NCBI GenBank assembly: GCA_016234305.1
Contig: JACRFM010000020.1
Coordinates: 1-9,714 of the forward strand
Direction of reading: 5' to 3'
DNA length: 9,714 nucleotides
Origin: Candidatus Kerfeldbacteria bacterium
GTDB taxonomy: Bacteria; Patescibacteriota; Patescibacteriia; Veblenbacterales; UBA10138
Shown: in pieces, positions 1 through 7,743 of the stretch
Layout of the letters: each line of letters opens with the position of its first letter
Position numbering within the stretch: the first letter of the stretch is position 1
Made by a program: the position numbers and the translations under genes
Notes under the pieces: model-generated
Databases searched by the model: none
What the model was told of the DNA's origin: nothing
What the model saw: the letters and a program-made list of their open reading frames with translations, nothing else

Positions 1-1092
1 CGTCAGAGCGCCAAACATCAAACGGAATAAGCCCTTGAGCGTAATAACGGCTGAACGAATGATATCGCCGGCTTTGGCCTCTTCACCTACTGGCCGTGGC
101 AAGTCAAAAGGATTTATTTTAGAAGCGGAATTTAAGGAAATGTTAATATAGGATCCGCCCACGGCCGAAGACAGGTGACTATACTCCATTTCCGGATCAA
201 TAATTATCACATCCACCCCCATCATCAACGAACGCAGTACTTCCAGTTTTACGCAGTAGCTTTTGCCTGCCCCAGAAGTGGCAAAAACCACTGAATTGGC
301 ATTTTGTAAACTAAAACGATCAAACAGAATAAGAGAATTATTATGCCGGTTGATACCGTAAAGAATGCCGCTGTCGCTAGTCAGCTCTGAGGAAATAAAG
401 GGAAAAGAGGAGGCCACTGGCGAACTGTTCATGTTAAAATAAACCTGTAATTCATCGTTGCCGACCGGCAAAGTGGAATTAAAGCCCTGCTCGGCCTGCC
501 ACAAGGCCCGCCGGGTGTACACCAACTTAGCGCCGAATAAAGATTCCACCTGCTCGGTCAGTTTATCAAGCTCTTTTTCGCTTTGGGCATAAATCGTGAT
601 ATACAAGGCGTACTGGAAGAATTTCTCTATGCCCTGGGTCAAATTATCGCGCAACTGTTCAATGTCACGCAGGGCCGTTTCACGAATAGGATCGCGCGGC
701 GCGCCCTTTTCGCTGTCGGAAATTATCTGCGCTTCCAGAGCCCCGACCTTATTGCGTAACTGTTTAAGAATAATTTCCGGCGGTACTTGGTAAAAAAACA
801 TGCCCACATCTAGCGTGGCTGACATATTAACTATGGGCGCAAACCACCCCACCGAGATATACCGCGGGTATGTCATGACAAACAGAGTTCGCAGATACAA
901 ACCATTAAGTTCCACGTGATTCGGGGTCACACGAAAAGAGGAGGGGGCAATCAAATCACGCACTCTCACCGCGCCCTCGCGCAAAACACGCTCAGCTTCC
1001 AATAACTCCTTTTGTGAAGCCTCGGCCAGTTCGACTTGCTTAGCAATAACTTTGGCTGTGGCTTGTTTGGCTTGTTCGGCAGTGATGGCCAT
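1..1092 (-). CDS. VirB4/TraC-type conjugative ATPase, partial (C-terminal part beyond left edge)
   Basis: This is the N-terminal 364 codons of a VirB4-family ATPase, the motor that powers substrate or pilus-subunit movement at the inner membrane in type IV secretion. Start is the ATG at 1092-1090; no Shine-Dalgarno is visible in the AT-rich leader. Residues about 1-40 are Ala/Glu/Lys-rich and probably helical. Residues about 45-230 form the mixed domain preceding the motor. Residues 271-278 read ATSGAGKS, a good Walker A (K277, S278). About 20 residues later comes IDPEMEY (D299-P300-E301), a motif common in VirB4/TraC and DUF87/HerA-like ATPases. The canonical Walker B and later motor motifs would lie past the left edge, so they are truncated by the window and not missing. 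It is the last visible gene of the operon, after a separate TraC-like protein that probably supplies part of its N-terminal domain. Family assignment is firm; the substrate is unknown. Confidence 0.93.
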   Translation of the reverse strand, partial: MAITAEQAKQATAKVIAKQVELAEASQKELLEAERVLREGAVRVRDLIAPSSFRVTPNHVELNGLYLRTLFVMTYPRYISVGWFAPIVNMSATLDVGMFFYQVPPEIILKQLRNKVGALEAQIISDSEKGAPRDPIRETALRDIEQLRDNLTQGIEKFFQYALYITIYAQSEKELDKLTEQVESLFGAKLVYTRRALWQAEQGFNSTLPVGNDELQVYFNMNSSPVASSFPFISSELTSDSGILYGINRHNNSLILFDRFSLQNANSVVFATSGAGKSYCVKLEVLRSLMMGVDVIIIDPEMEYSHLSSAVGGSYINISLNSASKINPFDLPRPVGEEAKAGDIIRSAVITLKGLFRLMFGALT

Positions 1093-1130
1093 GTTTCAAA
1101 TTTAAAATTTAAAAATCAAAAATTAAAATT

Positions 1131-1280
1131 ATAGTTAAAATCCCAATATCCAAGCTCCAATTTCCAATAAACGTCTAAATAATTCAAAACTTGGAACTTT
1201 ATTGGAACTTGGGGCTTGGGGCTTGGAAATTACGGATTGGTTTGAGATTTGATTTAACATATAGTCATTTTCCATTTTGA
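1131..1280. repeat. 150-bp intergenic repeat, copy A (upstream of VirB4)
   Basis: This segment aligns without gaps to 2516-2665, with 17 differences in 150 bp by my hand count (about 89% identity); most are transitions. Each copy contains an imperfect hairpin: CCAATTTCCAATAAA (1157-1171) faces TTTATTGGAACTTGG (from 1198), followed by repeated CTTGG units. On the transcribed (minus) strand it lies 38 bp before the VirB4 start. Similar CCAA/TTGG-rich spacers are, to my recollection, common in Patescibacteria genomes. It could be a non-autonomous repeat family or a structured spacer in the polycistronic mRNA. Confidence 0.85.
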
Positions 1281-1296
1281 TATTTACATTTTACAT

Positions 1297-1980
1297 TTAC
1301 ACTGTTTCCACCTTCAACTCCTCCACTTTGGCTAACTTCTCCTGTTCTCTAAGTTCAGGATTATAAGTATTGTAATAAAGCTCTATCAAACTCTGGGTAT
1401 CAAGCCTGACCGCTTTCACCCCCACTGAAGCCAAACCGCTAACTACAAAGTTAACGCGCTGCTCCAAGGCCTCAGCGTAACGACTGAACTGCTCGCGCGA
1501 TAATTTTACCATACCGGCGGCCGACAGCACGGATTTAAAACGTTGCCAAAAACCACGACGCGCGTCGGAGCTTGGGTTATAAGGCACCATCACATAAAAC
1601 CGCTTAGTCATGATGTCGCCCAAACTGATAAGCTCCTTGATGTAAGCCACATACTCGGCAATTTGCACCCGCAGCAGCTCATTGGTTTGTTGCTTCTCGG
1701 CCGCCTTCAGTTTATCCAAATAACCGTCAATGTTAAGCTTGCGCGATTGGATGACAATCTGAATTGGAAACTCCAAAGAGTTCAAAAATCCCACGTAAGC
1801 CTGAATAGTGGCGTTTTGTTCATCCTCGCTCTTGAGAGCAAAATTCACTGATGAACAAATTAGCACGGCTCTCAGGGTGCCATCTTTCATCACCACCACG
1901 TCATCCTTAACCTCGGCTATATCAAGATAGGTCACAGTAGACGGCGGCTTGGCTTTGGCGAGTTTGTTAGTCTTGGGCAC
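1297..1980 (-). CDS. TraC/VirB4 N-terminal-domain-like protein (T4SS-associated)
   Basis: A 227-aa soluble protein resembling the N-terminal, non-motor part of TraC/VirB4 ATPases, here a separate polypeptide just upstream of the ATPase gene. The start is a GTG (1980-1978); an in-frame TGA about nine codons upstream limits the extension. Residues about 16-45 (TYLDIAEVKDDVVVMKDGT and following) look like the beta-rich opening of the family. Residues about 50-125 contain the FLNSLEFPIQIVIQSR segment and a charged helix. Residues 126-137 (KRFYVMVPYNPS) form the conserved strand often seen in VirB4 N-domains. There is no Walker A or B, so it is not itself an ATPase. The TAA stop and final codons fall inside an AT-rich repeat. 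It probably forms a complex with VirB4 at the cytoplasmic face of the membrane. The split arrangement is, to my knowledge, usual in Patescibacteria. Confidence 0.85.
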   Translation of the reverse strand: MPKTNKLAKAKPPSTVTYLDIAEVKDDVVVMKDGTLRAVLICSSVNFALKSEDEQNATIQAYVGFLNSLEFPIQIVIQSRKLNIDGYLDKLKAAEKQQTNELLRVQIAEYVAYIKELISLGDIMTKRFYVMVPYNPSSDARRGFWQRFKSVLSAAGMVKLSREQFSRYAEALEQRVNFVVSGLASVGVKAVRLDTQSLIELYYNTYNPELREQEKLAKVEELKVETV

Positions 1981-1984
1981 AAAA

Positions 1985-2022
1985 ATAAATTTAAAATTTA
2001 AAAATCAAAATGGAAAATGACA
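1985..2022. repeat. AT-rich short dispersed motif in PrgI / TraC-like spacer
   Basis: The 57-bp spacer holds TTTAAAATTTAAAAATCAAAATGGAAAATGA-type sequence. The same motif occurs in direct orientation at about 1096-1130 and as its reverse complement at about 1266-1280, 2053-2096 and 2651-2682. It is therefore a small dispersed element used at nearly every junction of this operon. It contributes the immediate upstream sequence of the GTG start at 1980 and offers no Shine-Dalgarno. Confidence 0.7.
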
Positions 2023-2037
2023 GATTAAAATACAAAA

Positions 2038-2508
2038 TTATTTTTTACTTTTTTCATTGTCATTTTGATTTTTGACATTTACATTTTCCATTTGATACGC
2101 TCCGCCGGTATCCACCTGCAAAGCTAACTCCTGCAACTTGCTCCGTTGAGGCGGCGCTTTATGCGCAGCTACAGCCTTAGCCACCACTACCGGCTGCTTT
2201 AAAGCGGCCTTTAGTTCAACCTCGGAAACATACTTTTGCCAGACCCGCACCCTAGGCCGTTTAAAATTCTGCAGCATATTCAGCAGGAAAAAATGAGCCG
2301 GCATGCCATTTACTTTTACAAAAGCCAGAACGATAGATATGCTCAGCGTAACTAAAGCTTCAATGATAAAAAGTGAAAAGTCGGCCAGCTTATACTCCAA
2401 AAAAGTCAGCAGCCCGGCCGCCAACACAATCAAAAACTGCCGGGTGGTAATGGGGCCCATAATCTTATCCTCCACGTCTATAAATTGTGGCACGACAAAT
2501 TGCTGCAC
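2038..2508 (-). CDS. PrgI-family inner-membrane protein of T4SS
   Basis: Small membrane protein of the PrgI family (functionally comparable to VirB3), expected next to VirB4 and VirB6 in Gram-positive-type and CPR secretion loci. The N-terminal signature QQFVVPQFIDVEDKI is followed by GPITTRQF, then two hydrophobic helices (about residues 24-40 and 43-64), then a basic stretch ending RPRVRVWQKY near residue 93. I prefer the GTG start at 2508-2506, giving 156 aa, because family members begin right at the QQF motif. The longer frame to 2538 would start with TTG inside the 150-bp repeat and add ten repeat-derived residues. The last 19 residues (from YQMENVNVKN) are encoded by the AT-rich dispersed motif, so the C-terminal tail seems to have been gained from repeat DNA. 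The tail after residue 93 is basic and likely disordered. Confidence 0.9.
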   Translation of the reverse strand: MQQFVVPQFIDVEDKIMGPITTRQFLIVLAAGLLTFLEYKLADFSLFIIEALVTLSISIVLAFVKVNGMPAHFFLLNMLQNFKRPRVRVWQKYVSEVELKAALKQPVVVAKAVAAHKAPPQRSKLQELALQVDTGGAYQMENVNVKNQNDNEKSKK

Positions 2509-2515
2509 AGTAGTA

Positions 2516-2665
2516 ATAGTTAAAATCCCAATGTCCAAGCCTCAATTTCCAATAAATGTTTAACTAATTCAAAATTTGGAATTTTATTGGAACTTGGGAT
2601 TTGGGGTTTGGAAATTATGGATTGATTTGGGTTTTGATTTGACATATAGCCATTTTCCATTTTGA
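2516..2665. repeat. 150-bp intergenic repeat, copy C (upstream of PrgI)
   Basis: Second copy of the element at 1131-1280, same orientation, same length and no gaps. It ends 7 bp before the preferred GTG start of the PrgI gene, so its edge forms the translation-initiation region of that gene. It has the same imperfect CCAA/TTGG hairpin. The remaining spacer (2666-2684) is a short AT-rich tail of the other dispersed motif. Confidence 0.85.
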
Positions 2666-2684
2666 TTTTTTAATTTTAAATTAT

Positions 2685-4976
2685 TTAGAATCTCAATTTT
2701 ACGTTAAAGTCCACCACTGCCTCAAACTCTTGCTCAGTCAATGTGGCTTCACCCCTGGCGGCAAACTCTTTAATCAGTGCGGCTATGGTCTTGCCTTGCT
2801 CAATGCTGGCGCGGCCGAGCTTAAGATAAAGCTGATAAACAACCGAATTCTGCCAAGCGCGCACTGCCTCCAGCCTCTTAGCCACCGAAGCCTCACCTAT
2901 CAACTCTATTTTAGCCTTTATTTTATCAAGCGCCTCGCTGGCGGAAGGAGACAGCCGCCTAAAATCCACCAAACTTAAACTCTTCAGCTCCTCCAATGGC
3001 CCTAAGGTCCGCGGTGGCGCCTTCACATCTTCCACTCTCGGCCGCCTCACCTCAACTTTCTGCTCACTACTTCCCATTTTTGACTCCGTGTTTTGTAATT
3101 TAGGATTTGGGGCTTCTTTAGAAATTAGGATTTGGGCATTGGGTATTGGCGCCGCTGTGGGCGGCGCCACACGTGCTATCTCCTGCAACATTTCCTCCCG
3201 CCACCGTTCAAGTTTGGCTTTATCTACTTCAGCCGAAGGCTCTGTCTTGACGGCTGGGGCCGCTACTTTCATGGGGGACGCAATTTTTTTGCCCAAGTCT
3301 TGAGCCTTAGTTTCTGTCTGTGGAGGCGGCAGGAACGTCAGTTTATTAACAACGGATGGCAACTCAACTTTAGGCGGCTGCCACGGCACTACCGGACTGA
3401 CTGACGTAGTCGGTGTTGCCGGAATTTGTTGTGGCGCCGGCTCTATGGCCGGAGCTTTAGTGGCAGTAGCTGGCGAGATAACTTTTTCCAACTCTGGTTT
3501 CCTAATTCCTACCTGCCCCGTAGCGTCTACCACAGTGGACTGCTGCGGGGATTCTTGATTCTTAATTCCTACACTAGCATTTGCACTTTCCAACTGTACT
3601 AATTTTTCCAATTCAGTCACCGGCTTTCTAGCTTCAGGTTTCAAGTTTCGAGTTTCAAATTCTTTTTTCGCACTCTCAATAATCTTCACCACCTGCTCGG
3701 CTTTATCACTATCAAGACCAAGTCCCCCAACCTCAGCTGACTTTAACAGAGCCTCGCGCAGCTCAACCACATCGCGCACGTCTTTCAGGTGCGAAACAAA
3801 CAACTGCACAAACCGCCGATGTTTAGTCTCATCTTTAAAACTAAAATTATATTTCTTGATTACTTCTTCAGCCAAACTTCGCAATTCTTTTTCTAGAATA
3901 ACTCCTTCCTCTGAACTCTTACTCTTACTTCTATATTTGTCCGCTTCCAATTCATCCTGCGCATCAAACATAAACGCCGGTTCAGAGGACTTTAAAGCCT
4001 GTGGCACAGGTTGAAGCAGTGCAACTGGCGCCGGGGTGGCCGATTTGGTAACCGCGGGCTGGCTTGCCGTAGCTGGCTTCGTAGCCACTGGTTCGGAAGT
4101 CTTTAGGATTGTAGGTGTTGATTGAGTTGGTTCAAGTGTTTTTGGCACAATCATCCTATTCTCGCTCAACATGCCCTTCACCACCGGTTTGACTAAATTC
4201 TGTATAGGTAAACTACTTGAACGTAGCCCATCGTCAAACTGGGATCCTTTAGTATAAGATCGCAAATCAAGAATAGGTTTCGGCAGTCCTTGATCAAAAT
4301 CTTTTATAACCCCACCTTCCACAAAATCCAACTCCTCTTCAACGCCTAAAGCGCTGGTTGATGATAGCTTAAGGTACTCATAGATATTAAAAAGCTTTCT
4401 TAAAACTGCTCTATCCTCTGATGAAATTACTTTTGTCCATTTTGTTCTAAATAGGTAATCAATTATTTTTATGTTATCAATAAGATCAGCCCCTAAAACC
4501 TGATCATAATTCGATAACCATATGGCAACGGTACCTGGTAGATTCTGATTGGTTCCCGAGGGACCAGCAGAGGTAATAACGTCGGTGTTCTGGTGGAGGG
4601 TCGTTATAATATCCTGTCGCCACTGATCACGATTGCCAATCCAGAAATCAAGGAGTTTTGCCCTAATACGCTGTATGATATCTGGCGTTTCATACCGTAA
4701 CGCAGCGCCCAAACCGACCCTGAAAGGGCTAAGTATATCTTCACGATTCAAATACAACGGCAAGGCTAAAAACTTTAACCGAGCAATCATCCCTCGTACC
4801 GAGGGCTGTAACCCTTGTGGTATTGCCACCAAAGATAGCTCAAGTTGCTTGGCTAGAGCTTGGGCTTGGCGCAAATCAAAATCATTTAGACATCGTTCAA
4901 CCACGCCTGCTAATTCAGATAAATTAGCAGGCTGTTGTCTTATTTTTTGGAGCACTGACTCTAACTGTCCTACCAT
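2685..4976 (-). CDS. Unknown 763-aa multi-domain protein of the T4SS operon
   Basis: I do not recognise a named family. ATG start at 4976-4974, TAA stop; 24 bp separate it from the upstream VirB6-like gene. No signal peptide or membrane helix is visible, so it is probably cytoplasmic. It has three ordered, mostly helical blocks: residues 1-225; residues about 356-440, charged, with LEKELRSLAEEVIKKY and a KHRRFVQLFVSHLKDVRD helix; and residues about 656-763, with LGPLEELKSLSLVDFRRLSP and KRLEAVRAWQNSVVYQLYLK. They are joined by Ala/Pro/Thr/Lys-rich linkers at about 270-340 and 441-655. Parts of the second linker are encoded by repeat-like DNA: residues 439-450 by heptamers, residues 611-635 by a CCAAATCCTAA element. 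Its place between the VirB6-like and PrgI genes suggests a structural or adaptor role in the secretion machine. That role is inference; no catalytic motif is visible. Confidence 0.8.
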   Translation of the reverse strand: MVGQLESVLQKIRQQPANLSELAGVVERCLNDFDLRQAQALAKQLELSLVAIPQGLQPSVRGMIARLKFLALPLYLNREDILSPFRVGLGAALRYETPDIIQRIRAKLLDFWIGNRDQWRQDIITTLHQNTDVITSAGPSGTNQNLPGTVAIWLSNYDQVLGADLIDNIKIIDYLFRTKWTKVISSEDRAVLRKLFNIYEYLKLSSTSALGVEEELDFVEGGVIKDFDQGLPKPILDLRSYTKGSQFDDGLRSSSLPIQNLVKPVVKGMLSENRMIVPKTLEPTQSTPTILKTSEPVATKPATASQPAVTKSATPAPVALLQPVPQALKSSEPAFMFDAQDELEADKYRSKSKSSEEGVILEKELRSLAEEVIKKYNFSFKDETKHRRFVQLFVSHLKDVRDVVELREALLKSAEVGGLGLDSDKAEQVVKIIESAKKEFETRNLKPEARKPVTELEKLVQLESANASVGIKNQESPQQSTVVDATGQVGIRKPELEKVISPATATKAPAIEPAPQQIPATPTTSVSPVVPWQPPKVELPSVVNKLTFLPPPQTETKAQDLGKKIASPMKVAAPAVKTEPSAEVDKAKLERWREEMLQEIARVAPPTAAPIPNAQILISKEAPNPKLQNTESKMGSSEQKVEVRRPRVEDVKAPPRTLGPLEELKSLSLVDFRRLSPSASEALDKIKAKIELIGEASVAKRLEAVRAWQNSVVYQLYLKLGRASIEQGKTIAALIKEFAARGEATLTEQEFEAVVDFNVKLRF
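3100..3155. repeat. Repeat-like DNA inside the 763-aa coding sequence (TTAGGATTTGGG pair)
   Basis: The 12-mer TTAGGATTTGGG occurs at 3100-3111 and 3125-3136, followed by GGGCATTGGGTATTGG. On the coding strand this reads as CCCAAATCCTAA-type units, the composition of the intergenic repeats of this operon. It encodes part of a disordered linker (residues about 611-635) and keeps the frame open. Confidence 0.65.
3503..3658. repeat. Direct repeats and heptamer array inside the 763-aa coding sequence
   Basis: TAATTCCTAC occurs at 3503-3512 and again at 3563-3572, exactly 60 bp (20 codons) apart, encoding the paired VGIRK / VGIKN sequences. At 3638-3658 three tandem heptamers follow: GTTTCAA, GTTTCGA, GTTTCAA. 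Together they code for linker residues about 440-495. These resemble intergenic repeat units and not a protein motif under selection. Confidence 0.6.
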
Positions 4977-5000
4977 GTAAAATTATATAAATTTAAACAC

Positions 5001-7709
5001 TTATGCTACACGTTGAGATTTAGGTGGTATGGGTGCATACGGACTAATAATTTCAATTTTAGAAGTAGGTGGCGCTGAAGTGGCGGGCCCTCCTTCGTTT
5101 TGACTCTGTTGCCTTTTTTGTGAGTGCGATTTCGGTGTGGGATACTTATCATCCCTTTTAACATTATACACTGGCGCATCATCCTTTAACTCAACTCCAT
5201 ATACATCAAGTATTCCTGCATCTCGGCGGTTTTGGTTGATCAATTTCACATCATCATTTCGCGTCGGGGTGTACTTCTCTATGTATTTCTTTATATCATC
5301 AGTACTTATTATGTTTTCATCAGATATCACCTGCTTACCGGTCACGATGGCTGATATAAACATGAGGGAATTTTCTATTTCTTCGGGTTTCATCGTATCG
5401 ATATTTTCATCAAAATCCTTCACAAAGAGGTCAATGCTTCGCCCAAGGTACTTCTTGGTTTCCTCATTCATGGCGTTGTATTGCTGGGCCATGGCTCCGC
5501 CGTTAAGCCTGATATTGGCTCTGCCGACGTCAGTGAGTGCACCGGCGTACCGGTTGCCAAACTGATCAGCAACCTCGGCAAAAAAGTCTTGGAATCGCGC
5601 CTGATTGCTGATGTTTCTAAAGGTACGTTTCGCTATGAAAGCTGCTGCAACTTTGCCCTGGTCTTCCCGCTGAACCATATTCTGTATTGCTGCGAGAGGA
5701 ATGGCTTCTACCTCCGCATGCGCGGCACTACTAACTTTAGACTTCTGTTCAGCATTAAGATCCTTATAGGCCTTGCCGTAGCCACCCTTATCAGTATCGC
5801 GTAAAGCTATCTCATTCTGTTTTACTTCTTCCAGAGCAGTGCGTTTTTTCTTCACCACACTTTCCTCCGCCTGGACCTTGGTAAGACTGGGGTCTGAAGA
5901 CTGTGCTGCCTCAACTCTCTCGGCAAAATAGTCAGGCATATCAAAATGGCCGTGTTTCATCCTAAACGTCCCTTTAATCAACCCGTCGGTATTGGTGAGT
6001 CCTGCTTCTTGCATTCTGAAGCCTACCCGAGCAACTTGTTCGGTTGCTTTGCCCTTGCCCAAAGCATCTATAAGGAACTTTTTGATACTTTCGGAAGTAT
6101 ATGTGAGGCCGTACTTTCTACCCATTTTAGAATTCTTCATGATTTCATTCGGGTCATGCGTCTTGGACAACTGAACCATCAACCCCTCAAAAAGATGCTC
6201 TCTCCCCCCCCTGACTTCACCTTTATCATTTAGGCAGTCCTCTATCTCGTTCGCCAAATTTTCCCAATCCGTAGAAACAGCTATAACCTCGGCTGATGCT
6301 TCAGTGGCAAGTTTGGCATTCTGCTCTGATGACTTGTTTGTTTTATCATTTCCAAGCGACAAGGTCCTGGACATTATATCTTCGGCCACCCCGGCGCTGG
6401 ATCCCAAACGTTCCCTCTCCTTACGCTTAGACCGTTCCTCCCACGCATGGGGTAGGGTTCTCAATTGGATCCCATGTTCAGCAATTTTGCCTAAACCAAG
6501 ACCTTGTCCTAATTTTGATTTGGCCAATTTTTGCCCAAGACCACTTTGCATAAATCGTTTTTGAAGGCCAGCTTGGGCATCATCTAAACGTTTCAATCCC
6601 CATTTACCAGCATTCTTTGCCGCCCATCCTGCTCCTCGCAATGGGGAAGTGCTGATCTTCTGCATGCCCTGCAACGCCGCGCCGGCCAGGCTGCCGCCGG
6701 CTACCCCAAGCTGGCTGGCAAAATACAACCCCCCGAGCAGCAAAACAATGTTAATCATAAACGACAGCAACACTTCCGAGCCGCCGATAGCAGTGACGGC
6801 CGCGGCTGGCACGCTTTTGTCAAAGCCCCCCTTAACAACAAAATCGCCCAAAGCGCTGGAGCCAAATTGCATCACCGCCAGGGAGAGCCACAAAAAGAAG
6901 GCCAACAAAGGCCCGGTAGTAACGTAACGGCCGAAATAGTCCCACCATTTAGCAGCCTCTTGTTTAAGATGCGATTCGCCCGGGAAAGCCGAAGCTAAAA
7001 AAGCTATGGGTGATGTAATAACCAGCAGCCACAAGACGGCGATTCTCAGCATAAAGATAATAAGGTACACGCCCACTACCACGCAGGTAATGGCCAAAGC
7101 AATCAAGGCCAGCAAAGCCGCGTAGAAAAAAGCGCCTTCGTCCGCGATGGCTTCTGGCGAATTATTCTCGGCAAACTGGAACATCTTATCCAAGCCAAAA
7201 CCGTTGACAAAGTTACCGGCCGCCGCCTCTTTGAAACCGTTGACAAAGGTGAGCATCACCACCTGGGACACGTCAATGATAAAACCGGCAATGCTCTTGG
7301 AAAAATTCACCAGCACCGCCATAATCAGCACTTTACTCAACGTGTGTTTGTACTGATAATGCTCCACCCTAAAAACCGTGCCAAAAGCCAGCGCCAACAA
7401 AATAACAATAAAGAACATGTTGACCACGTCCCGCATCACCACCCAGCCTTTTTGCACCGCCGGCGCGTTTATAAAATCATTGTACTGAGCCACCTCCACC
7501 AGCAAACCAATGAAAGTGAGGGCCAATTTGCCAAAAAACTGGGCAAACCACAAAATTACGCCGGCAAAAAAGCCGGCAATACCAGCCGCGGCTGGTATGG
7601 GTATCACGACCAAAAACAAGCCCAAAATCAGCGCCAACAGCAAAACAGGGGACATAACGATGCCCTTATTAATGTAGTGACGAATGCTATCAGCTGCAGC
7701 TCGTAACAT
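5001..7709 (-). CDS. VirB6/TrbL-like polytopic membrane protein with long cytoplasmic or exported tail
   Basis: First gene of the secretion operon: a 902-aa VirB6/TrbL-like inner-membrane protein, the class that forms the membrane platform of type IV secretion. The N-terminal half is hydrophobic, with about eight candidate helices near residues 20-38, 42-72, 94-113, 124-156, 193-219, 222-242, 262-283 and 311-335. The SPIAFLASAFPG and KWWDYFGRY stretch (233-262) between helices 6 and 7 is typical of the family. After residue about 345 the protein is soluble: a Gly/Lys-rich LGQKLAKSKLGQGLGLGK section (391-408), mixed charged helical regions to about 840, then a Ser/Gln/Pro-rich basic tail. ATG at 7709 is used; M19 is a possible alternative just before the first helix. 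The DNA of the membrane half looks more GC-rich than that of the tail, consistent with a faster-evolving tail. The tail has no family I recognise. Confidence 0.85.
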   Translation of the reverse strand: MLRAAADSIRHYINKGIVMSPVLLLALILGLFLVVIPIPAAAGIAGFFAGVILWFAQFFGKLALTFIGLLVEVAQYNDFINAPAVQKGWVVMRDVVNMFFIVILLALAFGTVFRVEHYQYKHTLSKVLIMAVLVNFSKSIAGFIIDVSQVVMLTFVNGFKEAAAGNFVNGFGLDKMFQFAENNSPEAIADEGAFFYAALLALIALAITCVVVGVYLIIFMLRIAVLWLLVITSPIAFLASAFPGESHLKQEAAKWWDYFGRYVTTGPLLAFFLWLSLAVMQFGSSALGDFVVKGGFDKSVPAAAVTAIGGSEVLLSFMINIVLLLGGLYFASQLGVAGGSLAGAALQGMQKISTSPLRGAGWAAKNAGKWGLKRLDDAQAGLQKRFMQSGLGQKLAKSKLGQGLGLGKIAEHGIQLRTLPHAWEERSKRKERERLGSSAGVAEDIMSRTLSLGNDKTNKSSEQNAKLATEASAEVIAVSTDWENLANEIEDCLNDKGEVRGGREHLFEGLMVQLSKTHDPNEIMKNSKMGRKYGLTYTSESIKKFLIDALGKGKATEQVARVGFRMQEAGLTNTDGLIKGTFRMKHGHFDMPDYFAERVEAAQSSDPSLTKVQAEESVVKKKRTALEEVKQNEIALRDTDKGGYGKAYKDLNAEQKSKVSSAAHAEVEAIPLAAIQNMVQREDQGKVAAAFIAKRTFRNISNQARFQDFFAEVADQFGNRYAGALTDVGRANIRLNGGAMAQQYNAMNEETKKYLGRSIDLFVKDFDENIDTMKPEEIENSLMFISAIVTGKQVISDENIISTDDIKKYIEKYTPTRNDDVKLINQNRRDAGILDVYGVELKDDAPVYNVKRDDKYPTPKSHSQKRQQSQNEGGPATSAPPTSKIEIISPYAPIPPKSQRVA

Positions 7710-7743
7710 GGTATAAGTAAAGGCTTAACTTAGCACCATAATC

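Noticed and set aside
2509..2538. TTG start giving a 166-aa PrgI
   Set aside because: The extra ten residues come from the 150-bp repeat, and the family signature begins right after the GTG at 2508.
6204..6211. Run of eight C as a possible frameshift in the VirB6-like gene
   Set aside because: The reading frame remains open on both sides with consistent protein character, so there is no sign of an error or programmed shift.
5137..7706. Several open plus-strand frames opposite the VirB6-like gene
   Set aside because: They lack ribosome-binding sites and recognisable protein features, and mirror the coding strand of a convincing membrane protein.
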